This document shows, in pieces, positions 32,797-39,639 of a DNA stretch of 45,294 nucleotides. The translations under genes and the position numbers were made by a program. How positions within the stretch are numbered: the stretch's first letter is position 1; each line of letters opens with the position of its first letter. Origin of the DNA: CADEED01 sp039930985 (GTDB lineage: Bacteria > Pseudomonadota > Gammaproteobacteria > Steroidobacterales > Steroidobacteraceae); the NCBI GenBank assembly GCA_039930985.1, contig JBDTSV010000054.1, forward strand, positions 1 to 45,294, read 5' to 3'. The notes beneath the pieces were generated by a model that did no database searches, had not been told where the DNA came from, and saw only the letters and a list, made by a program, of their open reading frames with translations.

Positions 32797-33401
32797 ATCA
32801 TTTCCTCGGTGCGGCCCAGGCCGCCTTCAAAAACTTCACGCAGGCGCCTGTCTATGGCCTCGCGTGCTCGAAAAATTCGTGAACGAACCGTGCCAACCGG
32901 GCATTCCATGGCTGCCGCGATTTCCTCGTAGCTCAACCCGTCGAGTTCGCGCAGAACGATGGCTGTCTTGAGTTCTTCAGGCAATGCTTCGATGGCGGAG
33001 TTCACGATCTGGCGAATTTCTTCGGTGAGCGCCATGCCTTCGGGCGTATCGGGGTCCTGAAGTTTGGTCTGCACGCTGTGCGATTCCTCGGGGTCAGTCA
33101 GATCGAGGTCGTACGCGATCGGGCTGCGATCACGGGACGCGAGACTGTTCTTGGCGGTGTTGATAGCGATACGGTACATCCACGTGTAGAAGGCGCTGTC
33201 GCCACGAAACTGAGGTAATGCCCGATAAGCTTTGATGAAGGCTTCCTGCGCAATGTCTTCCGCTTCCGCCGGATTGCGAACGTAACGCAACACCAGCTTC
33301 ACCACTTTGTGCTGGTACTTGCGCACCAGCAGATCGAACGCCGTCTTGTCACCACGCTGCACGCGTTTGACGAGAACCAGGTCACTCTCTTCAACCGTCA
33401 C
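32793..33401 (-). CDS. rpoE: RNA polymerase sigma factor RpoE (AlgU)
   Basis: A 202-residue ECF sigma factor for envelope stress. Sigma-2: 'DLLVRKYQHKVVKLVLRYV', 'EAEDIAQEAFIKAYRALPQF', 'FYTWMYRIAINTAKNSL'; sigma-4: 'LPEELKTAIVLRELDGLSY' and 'GTVRSRIFRAREAI'. This is the RpoE/AlgU type. The start is a GTG at 33401, the only candidate that gives the family N-terminus 'EESDLVLVKRVQRGDK'. A sigma-E-type promoter lies upstream (autoregulation), and a 6-bp hairpin immediately before the GTG buries the only clear Shine-Dalgarno sequence. First gene of a long leftward run that includes its regulators rseA and rseB. Confidence 0.96.
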   Translation of the reverse strand: MTVEESDLVLVKRVQRGDKTAFDLLVRKYQHKVVKLVLRYVRNPAEAEDIAQEAFIKAYRALPQFRGDSAFYTWMYRIAINTAKNSLASRDRSPIAYDLDLTDPEESHSVQTKLQDPDTPEGMALTEEIRQIVNSAIEALPEELKTAIVLRELDGLSYEEIAAAMECPVGTVRSRIFRAREAIDRRLREVFEGGLGRTEEMI

Positions 33402-33419
33402 AGGAGCACCCCGGCTCCT
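33402..33419 (-). promoter_or_regulatory. Hairpin covering the rpoE ribosome binding site
   Basis: On the minus strand AGGAGC, a 6-base loop CGGGGT, and GCTCCT form a perfect 6-bp stem ending directly at the GTG start of rpoE. The AAGGAG Shine-Dalgarno sequence lies in the 5' arm. Folded, it would block ribosome binding; unfolded, the SD is 13 bases from the GTG, further than usual. Translational control (for example by temperature) is an inference. Confidence 0.5.
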
Positions 33420-33428
33420 TGTGAGCTG

Positions 33429-33457
33429 AATAGACCCTGAACGCCTCCAAAAGTTTC
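33429..33457 (-). promoter_or_regulatory. Sigma-E (AlgU)-type promoter of rpoE
   Basis: On the minus strand GAAACTT (33451-33457), a 16-base spacer and TCTAT (33430-33434) match the sigma-E/AlgU pattern GAACTT-N16-TCTRA well. The expected start lies near 33423, about 20 bases ahead of the GTG. Autoregulation of rpoE is common in this family. Confidence 0.68.
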
Positions 33458-33506
33458 CTTTCGGGACGTCGCTAATCGAATGATTTTTAATGGCGCGTGA
33501 CGCACT

Positions 33507-34022
33507 TCAAACCTTGGGCGGGATGTTAACAGTGGGGGGCGACCTGCGTCCGGAAGCCCGCCGCAGACCCGCATTCAGGCACCTGGACAGGCACCTGAAC
33601 GCCCGGACGTCCTGAACTCCATCCGCGATCAGCACCGGGCGTGGTCCTTGCGAGGTTTCGAACCGCAAAACCCAGATGTGCGGCCCGATGCGAAAGGACC
33701 CGGTCCCAATGCTCGCTGCCTGCCGTTCGTGCTGGCGGCCGAGGCAAATCACGAATTCGCCCGCCTCCGACCATTCGATGGCACGCACCGCATTCCGACC
33801 TTCGAGCAGCACGAACGACCTGAGCTCGAGGATTCCGGGAGTGACCACCGCGACGCATACCCCGATGCGAACCGGCAATGGCAGTGCGACGGCGAACAGA
33901 GTGATTGCACCGACGACTATCAGCCATGCGAACCACAGTACGGCCGCACAGAGCGAGGGGCGGATTTCAATTCGTGAGCAAGGCGCGGCACAGGGCCGCG
34001 TGGCGGGCGTCGGTTGGAACAT
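33507..34022 (-). CDS. ygfX: YgfX (CptA) family membrane protein
   Basis: A 171-residue protein with two close transmembrane helices ('LCAAVLWFAWLIVVGAITLFAVAL', 'RIGVCVAVVTPGILELRSFVLL') preceded by the family-like 'SRIEIRPSLCAAVL', and a soluble part ('VRAIEWSEAGEFVICLGRQ', 'SFRIGPHIWVLRFET', 'VLIADGVQDVRAFRCL'). It lies directly after sdhE, as ygfX does in E. coli. The ATG at 34022 makes it overlap sdhE by 56 bases; I see no later ATG, GTG or TTG that keeps the first helix. Older databases call it toxin CptA; that role is disputed. Confidence 0.72.
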   Translation of the reverse strand: MFQPTPATRPCAAPCSRIEIRPSLCAAVLWFAWLIVVGAITLFAVALPLPVRIGVCVAVVTPGILELRSFVLLEGRNAVRAIEWSEAGEFVICLGRQHERQAASIGTGSFRIGPHIWVLRFETSQGPRPVLIADGVQDVRAFRCLSRCLNAGLRRASGRRSPPTVNIPPKV

Positions 34023-34221
34023 CGCCCGTCAGCAGATAGCGCGCGATGTCCGGATCGGGCAATTCGAGAAATTCGACGAAGGCCGCGCGTTCGTCGCTTG
34101 TCGCGGCCGCGTGTTGATCGCGCAGATACCGCAGCAACAGGAAATCGAGCTCCTTCATGCCGCGCCGACAACGCCACTTCAGCTTGCCGAACTGCGCGTC
34201 GGGGATCAGGGGGTCGTTCAC
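33967..34221 (-). CDS. sdhE: FAD assembly factor SdhE
   Basis: An 84-residue SdhE/YgfY protein: helps attach FAD covalently to SdhA. The diagnostic RGxxE motif is present as CRRGMKELDFLLLRYL, followed by 'FVEFLELPDPDIARYLLTG'. It starts at a GTG (34221, M-NDPLIPDAQ), 14 bases after the sdhB stop, so it sits in the succinate dehydrogenase operon beside its target. Confidence 0.92.
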   Translation of the reverse strand: MNDPLIPDAQFGKLKWRCRRGMKELDFLLLRYLRDQHAAATSDERAAFVEFLELPDPDIARYLLTGDVPTDARHAALCRALLTN

Positions 34222-34235
34222 GGTCTGGGGGCGCC

Positions 34236-35024
34236 CTAATGCTGACGTTCCAGCATCATCTTCTTGATCTCGGCGATGGCCTTTGCCGGGTTCAGATCCT
34301 TCGGGCAAGCCTCGGTGCAATTCATGATGGTGTGGCAGCGATACAGACGGAATGGATCTTCGAGGTCGTCGAGCCGCTCGCCGGTCGCCTCGTCGCGCGA
34401 ATCGATGATCCATCGGTAGGCCGCCAGCAGTGCCGCGGGCCCAAGATAGCGATCGCTGTTCCACCAGTAGCTCGGACAGGACGTGGAGCAGCACGCACAC
34501 AGGATGCAGGCGGAAGGCCGGTCGATCTTTTCCTGGTCTTCCTTCGATTGGGGGCGTTCACGATCCGGCGGCGCTGGCGTGCGCGTCTGCAGCCAGGGTT
34601 TCACCGCCGCGTATTGCGCGTAAAAGTTGGTGAGGTCAGGTACGAGATCTTTCACGACTGGCATATGCGGCAGCGGATAGATCTTCACGTCGCCTTTGAC
34701 CTCGTCGCAGGCCTTGGTGCAGGCCAGCGTGTTGGTGCCACCGATGTTCATGGCGCAACTGCCGCAGATTCCCTCGCGGCACGAACGGCGGAACGTCAGC
34801 GTGGAATCGACTTCGCTCTTGATCTTGAGCAGCACGTCCAGAACCATCGGCCCGCAGGCGTCCATGTCCACCTCATAGGTGTCCATACGCGGGTTCTTGC
34901 CCGAATCCGGATCGAAGCGATAGATGACGAACTTGCGAACGTTTTTCGCACTGACGGGTGCCGCGTGCTTCTTGCCGGCGGCCTTGTCGATCTTCGAATT
35001 GGCTGGCAGCGTAAATTCGACCAC
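34236..35024 (-). CDS. sdhB: Succinate dehydrogenase iron-sulfur subunit
   Basis: SdhB, 262 residues. The 2Fe-2S cluster cysteines lie in 'RRSCREGICGSCAMNIGG' plus 'LACTKACDE'; the 4Fe-4S and 3Fe-4S cysteines lie in 'CILCACCSTSCPSYWWN' and 'CHTIMNCTEACPKDLNPAKA'. It passes electrons from SdhA's FAD to quinone at SdhC/D. The start is a GTG at 35024 sharing one base with the sdhA TAG (TAGTG); the codons further upstream (GTA, CTA) are not starts. Confidence 0.96.
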   Translation of the reverse strand: MVEFTLPANSKIDKAAGKKHAAPVSAKNVRKFVIYRFDPDSGKNPRMDTYEVDMDACGPMVLDVLLKIKSEVDSTLTFRRSCREGICGSCAMNIGGTNTLACTKACDEVKGDVKIYPLPHMPVVKDLVPDLTNFYAQYAAVKPWLQTRTPAPPDRERPQSKEDQEKIDRPSACILCACCSTSCPSYWWNSDRYLGPAALLAAYRWIIDSRDEATGERLDDLEDPFRLYRCHTIMNCTEACPKDLNPAKAIAEIKKMMLERQH

Positions 35025-36808
35025 TAGTACGTCCTCGCCTTCGGCGGAATCGGCTCGACATCTTTCGTCAGCGTGTTCATGTGCACGGGCCGGTACTCGA
35101 TGCGCGTGTTGCCGGCGTCGTCCACCCAGCACAGCGTGTGCTTCTGCCAGGTGACGTCGTCGCGATCCTTGAAGTCCTCGCGAGCATGTGCGCCGCGGCT
35201 TTCCTTGCGGTTTTCGGCGGAAACAATGGTGGCGGTGGCCTGGCCCAGCAGGTTGTCCAGCTCGATCGTCTCGACCAGATCAGTGTTCCAGATGAGGCTG
35301 CGGTCAGCCACCTTCACGTCGGCGAATGACGCATGGGTCTTCGCGAGCGCCGCGACACCTTCTTTCAACGTCTCACCAGTACGAAACACTGCGGCATCGC
35401 GCTGCATGGTCTTCTGCATCTCGAGGCGAACCGCGGCGGTACCGCGCGAGCCGCGGGCGTTGCGGAAGCGATCGAGACGCGACACGGCGAAATCGCCGGC
35501 ATCCTTCGCCAACGGTGCGTGCGACTGGTTGGGCTTGACGACCGTGGCCGCGTGCCGCCCGGCTTCGCGTCCGAATACGACGAGATCGAGCAGAGAGTTG
35601 GAACCCAGCCGGTTCGCGCCGTGAACCGACACGCACGCTGCCTCGCCCACTGCCATGAGCCCGGGTACGACGGTGTCCGGATTGCCGTTCTTGAACGTGA
35701 CCACTTCGCCGTGCACGTTGCAGGGAATTCCGCCCATGTTGTAGTGGACGGTGGGCAGCACCGGAATCGGATCCTTGTTCACGTCGACGCCGGCGAAGAT
35801 GCGCGCGGTCTCGGCAATGCCCGGCAGGCGCGCGTGAATCACTTCAGGCCCGAGATGCTCGAGGTGAAGATGAATGTGGTCTTTGTCGTTGCCGACGCCG
35901 CGGCCTTCGCGAATCTCGATGGTCATCGAGCGAGACACCACGTCGCGCGAAGCGAGGTCCTTGGCGTTCGGCGCGTAACGCTCCATGAAGCGTTCGCCGT
36001 CGGAATTGGTGAGATAACCGCCCTCGCCGCGCGAGCCTTCGGTGATCAGGCATCCCGAGCCGTAGATGCCCGTGGGATGAAACTGCACGAACTCCATGTC
36101 CTGCAGCGGAAGTCCGGCTCGCAATGCCATGCCGCCGCCATCACCTGTGCAGGTGTGCGCCGAAGTGCAGGAGAAGTAGGCACGGCCATAGCCACCGGTG
36201 GCGAGGATGATGGTGTGCGCGCGGTAACGATGCAGTTTGCCGCTCGCCAGGTCGAGCGCGACGACACCGCGGCAGGCGCCGTCCTGCATGATGAGATCGA
36301 GCGCGAAGTATTCGACGAAGAATTCGGCGTTGTGCTTGATCGACTGCTGATACAGCGTGTGCAGCATGGCGTGACCGGTGCGATCGGCCGCCGCGCAGGT
36401 GCGGTGCGCCGTGCCCTTGCCATAGTGGGTGGTCATGCCGCCAAACGGGCGCTGGTAGATGCGGCCGTCGGCGGTGCGCGAGAACGGCACGCCATAGTGC
36501 TCAAGCTCGATGACCGCGGCTGGCGCTTCCTTGCACATGAACTCGATCGCGTCCTGGTCACCGAGCCAGTCCGAACCCTTGATGGTGTCGTAGAAGTGGA
36601 AGCGCCAGTCGTCCTCGCCCATGTTGCCGAGCGCGGCGGAGATGCCGCCCTGCGCCGCCACTGTGTGGCTGCGGGTCGGGAATACCTTGGTGATGCACGC
36701 GGTAGATAGTCCCGCTTCGGCGAGACCGAGAGTGGCGCGCAGTCCGGCGCCGCCGGCGCCGACCACGACGACGTCGTATGAGTGATCGATGAATTCGTAA
36801 TCTTTCAT
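35024..36808 (-). CDS. sdhA: Succinate dehydrogenase flavoprotein subunit
   Basis: SdhA, 594 residues: oxidises succinate to fumarate with covalently bound FAD. Seen: dinucleotide fold 'YDVVVVGAGGAGLRA', the FAD-linking His in 'SHTVAAQGGISAALGN', 'DAIEFMCKEAPAAVIELEHY', active-site 'QFHPTGIYGSGCLITEG', and the C-terminal 'ESRGAHAREDFKDRDD' with substrate-binding Arg. It begins 8 bases after the sdhD stop. Confidence 0.97.
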   Translation of the reverse strand: MKDYEFIDHSYDVVVVGAGGAGLRATLGLAEAGLSTACITKVFPTRSHTVAAQGGISAALGNMGEDDWRFHFYDTIKGSDWLGDQDAIEFMCKEAPAAVIELEHYGVPFSRTADGRIYQRPFGGMTTHYGKGTAHRTCAAADRTGHAMLHTLYQQSIKHNAEFFVEYFALDLIMQDGACRGVVALDLASGKLHRYRAHTIILATGGYGRAYFSCTSAHTCTGDGGGMALRAGLPLQDMEFVQFHPTGIYGSGCLITEGSRGEGGYLTNSDGERFMERYAPNAKDLASRDVVSRSMTIEIREGRGVGNDKDHIHLHLEHLGPEVIHARLPGIAETARIFAGVDVNKDPIPVLPTVHYNMGGIPCNVHGEVVTFKNGNPDTVVPGLMAVGEAACVSVHGANRLGSNSLLDLVVFGREAGRHAATVVKPNQSHAPLAKDAGDFAVSRLDRFRNARGSRGTAAVRLEMQKTMQRDAAVFRTGETLKEGVAALAKTHASFADVKVADRSLIWNTDLVETIELDNLLGQATATIVSAENRKESRGAHAREDFKDRDDVTWQKHTLCWVDDAGNTRIEYRPVHMNTLTKDVEPIPPKARTY

Positions 36809-36816
36809 GTCAGGGG

Positions 36817-37194
36817 TCAGGAAAGGGCCATGCGCAGGACCGCGAAGATCGCCGCGACCGCGGCGCCGACGTGGATGAACGTCGACAGCAGCAACAAGCT
36901 GGTCTTGGCACCTTTACCGTGAACGTAGTCTTCGATGACCACCTGCACGCCGAGTTTGGCGTGCCACGCCAGCGCGAACACGAGCAGGATGGTGAGCACC
37001 GCCACCCAGGGCTGCCCGAACCAGCCGCGCATCGCGTCGTAAGACTGCAGCGATTGGCCGAGCAGCGAAATGACGAACCACGTCGTGAGCGGCAGCAACG
37101 CCACGGCCGTGACCCGCTGAATCCACCAGTGGCCCACGCCCTCACCCGCCGATCCGCGCCCGAGCACCCTGGACAATGGAGATCGCAGGCTCAT
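36817..37194 (-). CDS. sdhD: Succinate dehydrogenase membrane anchor subunit
   Basis: SdhD, 125 residues with three transmembrane helices ('WIQRVTAVALLPLTTWFVISLL', 'WVAVLTILLVFALAWHAKLGVQ', 'LLLLSTFIHVGAAVAAIFAVL'). The segment 'AWHAKLGVQVVIEDYVHG' holds the heme-ligand His and the quinone-site Asp-Tyr expected of SdhD. Its ATG at 37194 overlaps the sdhC stop (ATGA). Confidence 0.93.
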   Translation of the reverse strand: MSLRSPLSRVLGRGSAGEGVGHWWIQRVTAVALLPLTTWFVISLLGQSLQSYDAMRGWFGQPWVAVLTILLVFALAWHAKLGVQVVIEDYVHGKGAKTSLLLLSTFIHVGAAVAAIFAVLRMALS

Positions 37195-37583
37195 GGCGCC
37201 AATCCGAACGCACGGCATCCGAACCAGACCGTGAGCGCCGTCAGCAGAAGAGCCGCGACCACGACCATCGCGCCGCTGCGCCGCGCCTGGGCACGCTCGA
37301 GGCCGCGGCCCGTGTCCCACACGAGGTGACGGATGCCGTTGCAAAAGTGGAAGACGAAGGAAAACGTGAAGCCCACCAGCAGTAGTTTGGCGAGCGGCGA
37401 GCTCAGGGCGTGCATGGCGGTGGCATAGGCAGCCGGACCCGAGGCGAGCGCCATGAGCCACCACGCGAACAGCAGGAAGCCGGTCGCGGCCGCGCATCCG
37501 GTGAGGCGATGCAGAATTGACAGCGACATCGTGTACATGAATTTGTACACGCCGAGGTGAGGTGAAATCGGGCGTTGGTTCAT
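37191..37583 (-). CDS. sdhC: Succinate dehydrogenase cytochrome b556 subunit
   Basis: SdhC, 130 residues with three transmembrane helices. Family signatures: 'RPISPHLGVYKF', 'SILHRLTG' (quinone-site Ser and Arg) and 'HFCNGIRHLVWDTG' (heme-ligand His). It starts 9 bases after the stop of a small DUF1674/SDHAF4-like gene, which therefore heads the operon. Confidence 0.95.
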   Translation of the reverse strand: MNQRPISPHLGVYKFMYTMSLSILHRLTGCAAATGFLLFAWWLMALASGPAAYATAMHALSSPLAKLLLVGFTFSFVFHFCNGIRHLVWDTGRGLERAQARRSGAMVVVAALLLTALTVWFGCRAFGLAP

Positions 37584-37592
37584 CGCAGGTCG

Positions 37593-37775
37593 TTAAAAGT
37601 CCACGCAGCGGCCGTTCTTTTCCCAATCGCCAAAGCGGGTGGGCTCAGGACCCGGTGGACCGCCGACTTCGCCGGGCACGGCGGCGGCGCGCTGAACGGC
37701 ATCGCTTGAGGGCGCGACAACCGCGATGATGGCGGCCTCGCTCGCGGAATCTACTTCGGAAGGGGCATTCGGCAC
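37593..37775 (-). CDS. DUF1674 / SDHAF4-like succinate dehydrogenase assembly factor
   Basis: A 60-residue protein. Its C-terminus 'GGPPGPEPTRFGDWEKNGR' followed by CVDF matches the hallmark of SDHAF4 (GGPKGPEPTRYGDWERKGR-C-x-DF), which in mitochondria protects flavinylated SdhA and aids its joining to SdhB. It stops 9 bases before sdhC, making a coherent operon with sdhCDAB and sdhE. The N-terminal half (VPNAPSEVDSASEA) is low-complexity, as usual in this family. The in-frame GTG at 37775 is the best start; there is no in-frame ATG nearby, and the frame further upstream is antisense to ygfZ. A CAGAAT hexamer sits 8 bases ahead of the GTG. Small enough to be missed by gene finders. Confidence 0.8.
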   Translation of the reverse strand: MPNAPSEVDSASEAAIIAVVAPSSDAVQRAAAVPGEVGGPPGPEPTRFGDWEKNGRCVDF

Positions 37776-37783
37776 GGGCGCGA

Positions 37784-37796
37784 ATTCTGCCAGAAT
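37784..37796. promoter_or_regulatory. Palindrome with -10-like arms between the sdh operon and ygfZ
   Basis: ATTCTG-C-CAGAAT is a perfect 6+1+6 palindrome. On the minus strand CAGAAT (37784-37789) sits 8 bases before the GTG of the DUF1674 gene; on the plus strand the same hexamer faces ygfZ. It could be a bidirectional promoter core or an operator. Confidence 0.35.
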
Positions 37797-37813
37797 CGGC
37801 CGCTCGCGACCAT

Positions 37814-37840
37814 ATGAAACCCCTGCAAAAACAAAGATGA
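37814..37840 (+). CDS. Possible leader peptide overlapping the ygfZ start
   Basis: ATG followed by seven codons and TGA (MKPLQKQR), with the TGA overlapping the ygfZ ATG as ATGA. No good ribosome binding site is visible. It may be chance; the overlap geometry is the reason for listing it. Confidence 0.2.
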   Translation: MKPLQKQR

Positions 37841-38724
37841 GCACACCTGGCATCGACCTGTCACAAGCCTCCGCGGGGATTCCCCCGCTGGGCGTGCTCG
37901 CGTTCCGCGGCGCGGACGCGGCGCGCTTTCTCCAGGGGCAGGTCTCAGCGGACGTCGAGAAGCTCGCGCCCGGCCAGTCGACGCTGGCGGGTTTCCACAA
38001 TCCGCAAGGCCGCGTAATCGCCCTGCTCGCCATCGTGCGCAATTCGGCCGACGAGTTTTTGGCCGTGCTGCCGAAAGAACTGGCCGCAGACGTGGCGCAG
38101 CGCCTGCGCAAGTTCGTGTTTCGCGCCAAGGTCGCCATCGAAGACGTTTCAGCCAGCACCGCCGTGCTCGGCAGCGAGGCGAACGAAGCTTCGCCCGCGA
38201 GCCTCGCCGCCCTGAACTGGGGCACGCGGCGGATCTGGGTGATGACGGCGGATCGAGCCGCCGAATTCGCGCGCACCGATGCGGCTGCATTCGCGCGCTG
38301 GCAACGTGCCGACGTCGACGAAGGCCTGCCGCAGGTATATGCAGCGACCAGCGAGGGTTTCGTGGCGCAAATGCTCAATCTCGACTTGTTAGGCGGGATC
38401 GCCTTCGACAAGGGTTGCTACACCGGCCAGGAGGTCATTGCCCGCGCGCACTATCGTGGCCGCGTGAAGCGGCGTCTCCAACGCTGGCAAGGTACGGGAA
38501 ACTATCTGCCGCGCGCCGGAGATGCGGTACGAAGCAGCGACGGCCGCGCGCTCACCGTGGTGCGTGCCGCGGCCGCTGAACACAGTGGCTGGGAAGTCCT
38601 CGCCGTCGGCCCGTTTGCGGCTGCCAACGCCCTCGAGGGCGCCGACAGCGCGACGTCGGAAAACGAATCGACGGTGATCCAGGTACAGGGCCCGCTTCCG
38701 CTGCCCTACTCGCTGCCCGAATGA
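37837..38724 (+). CDS. ygfZ: YgfZ folate-binding protein (iron-sulfur cluster maintenance)
   Basis: A 295-residue YgfZ/GcvT-like protein that uses folate to support synthesis or repair of some iron-sulfur enzymes. The diagnostic motif KGCYTGQEVIARAHYRG is present, with 'LAFRGADAARFLQGQVSADV' and 'FHNPQGRVIALL' as in the family. The start is the ATG at 37837 (MSTPGIDLSQ). It is divergent from the succinate dehydrogenase operon, an iron-sulfur enzyme. The upstream in-frame sequence carries no family residues. Confidence 0.93.
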   Translation: MSTPGIDLSQASAGIPPLGVLAFRGADAARFLQGQVSADVEKLAPGQSTLAGFHNPQGRVIALLAIVRNSADEFLAVLPKELAADVAQRLRKFVFRAKVAIEDVSASTAVLGSEANEASPASLAALNWGTRRIWVMTADRAAEFARTDAAAFARWQRADVDEGLPQVYAATSEGFVAQMLNLDLLGGIAFDKGCYTGQEVIARAHYRGRVKRRLQRWQGTGNYLPRAGDAVRSSDGRALTVVRAAAAEHSGWEVLAVGPFAAANALEGADSATSENESTVIQVQGPLPLPYSLPE

Positions 38725-38727
38725 GCG

Positions 38728-38747
38728 CGCGCGGCTAGCGCCGCGCG
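38728..38747. terminator. GC-rich stem-loop between convergent ygfZ and the hydrolase-fold gene
   Basis: CGCGCGGC, loop TAGC, GCCGCGCG: a perfect 8-bp stem that covers the stop codon of the leftward gene (38735-38737). Only 10 bases separate the two stop codons. No T-run follows, so its strength as a terminator is uncertain. Confidence 0.45.
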
Positions 38748-39607
38748 AACGACACGACTACCTGGGCGTATTCGGCGGCACGCGCGGGAGTGAGCACCGG
38801 ATGATTGCCGGCGAACTTGTGGCCACGCGAGTTGCGCGCGCGCTCGAGCGCGCGGTTGTAAGCCGGCGCGAGACTGTCCGCATCCGAGGTCATCACCAGC
38901 ACGCGCTGCGATACCTCGCCGAGGCGCGCGAGCACGTCGTGCGAATTCTTGCCACCCCGCGCATCGGCCTCGACACCGGCCGCGATGGCCTCGTATCCGA
39001 GATCGAGGTAGTCGCGCATGAACTCGTATACCTGCGGCAGGGTGTCCGCGGTGAGTTCGAATGAGGGATCCCAGTCTTTGAGTGTGCGGAGGCTGACGTC
39101 GAACGCAAAACTGCGATGCGCACCATTGTCGCTGATCTTCGGTGAGAGCCCGGTGGTCGGCCCATTCATCTTGCGGAGCTCTTCGGGCGCGAGGCCCGGC
39201 ACGCCGTCGAGCACGGCACCCGTGACCTGGGTGGGTGAGGCTAGCAACATCTCCACCGCCACCGCCGCGGAGAAGCGTCCGCCAACCACCGTGTAAGGCA
39301 CGGTGTGCAGGGAACCGCAGGCCTCGAGCACGTCGGCCGCGTACTGCTGCACGGTCCAGTTCCGGCAATTCCTGTGGGAGCGACCTGAACCTGCGACATC
39401 GAATGCAATGGCTCGAAACCCGGCGCGCGCCAGGTGCGGCATCACGTGTTCGTACATGCGGCCGCTGACCGGCAGCCAAGGGAGCAACACGATGTCGGGC
39501 CCGGCGCCACAGGCGCGAAAGTGCAATTGGCCCGAAAGCGTATCCGCGAAACCGAAACGCATCGGCGTCACGGCGCGGTCGTTGGCGACTCCTGATCTTT
39601 CTCTCAT
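38735..39607 (-). CDS. Alpha/beta-hydrolase-fold protein lacking the nucleophile serine
   Basis: A 290-residue protein with the alpha/beta-hydrolase layout: 'GPDIVLLPWLPVSG' (oxyanion region), 'FRAIAFDVAGSGRS' (canonical D-x-x-G-x-G-x-S turn), the nucleophile-elbow strand 'PYTVVGGRFSAAVAVEM', a cap region, 'QRVLVMTSDADSLAP' (acid loop) and 'GNHPVLTP' (His). At the elbow the usual G-x-S-x-G reads G-G-R-F-S (residues 109-113), with Arg111 in the Ser position, so classical esterase chemistry is not expected. The start may be the ATG at 39607 or one at 39562. It has its own -10-like hexamer and lies 32 bases after murI. Confidence 0.75.
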   Translation of the reverse strand: MRERSGVANDRAVTPMRFGFADTLSGQLHFRACGAGPDIVLLPWLPVSGRMYEHVMPHLARAGFRAIAFDVAGSGRSHRNCRNWTVQQYAADVLEACGSLHTVPYTVVGGRFSAAVAVEMLLASPTQVTGAVLDGVPGLAPEELRKMNGPTTGLSPKISDNGAHRSFAFDVSLRTLKDWDPSFELTADTLPQVYEFMRDYLDLGYEAIAAGVEADARGGKNSHDVLARLGEVSQRVLVMTSDADSLAPAYNRALERARNSRGHKFAGNHPVLTPARAAEYAQVVVSFARR

Positions 39608-39614
39608 GGCGGCA

Positions 39615-39620
39615 AGTGTA
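39615..39620 (-). promoter_or_regulatory. Putative -10 element of the hydrolase-fold gene
   Basis: On the minus strand TACACT is followed by 7 bases (TGCCGCC) and the ATG at 39607, the same hexamer and spacing as for the diguanylate cyclase at 1087. No Shine-Dalgarno sequence is visible. It also supports the longer of the two possible starts. Confidence 0.42.
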
Positions 39621-39639
39621 ACCGTGTTATGGAAAGTTT

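Noticed and set aside
33507..34221. sdhE-ygfX as a toxin-antitoxin pair (CptAB)
   Set aside because: SdhE has the RGxxE flavinylation motif and lies in the succinate dehydrogenase operon, so an assembly-factor role fits better than an antitoxin role.
37776..38411. A leftward open frame continuing upstream of the DUF1674 gene, antisense to ygfZ
   Set aside because: Only the last 60 codons (37593-37775) carry recognisable protein sequence; the rest mirrors ygfZ codon structure, as expected in GC-rich DNA.
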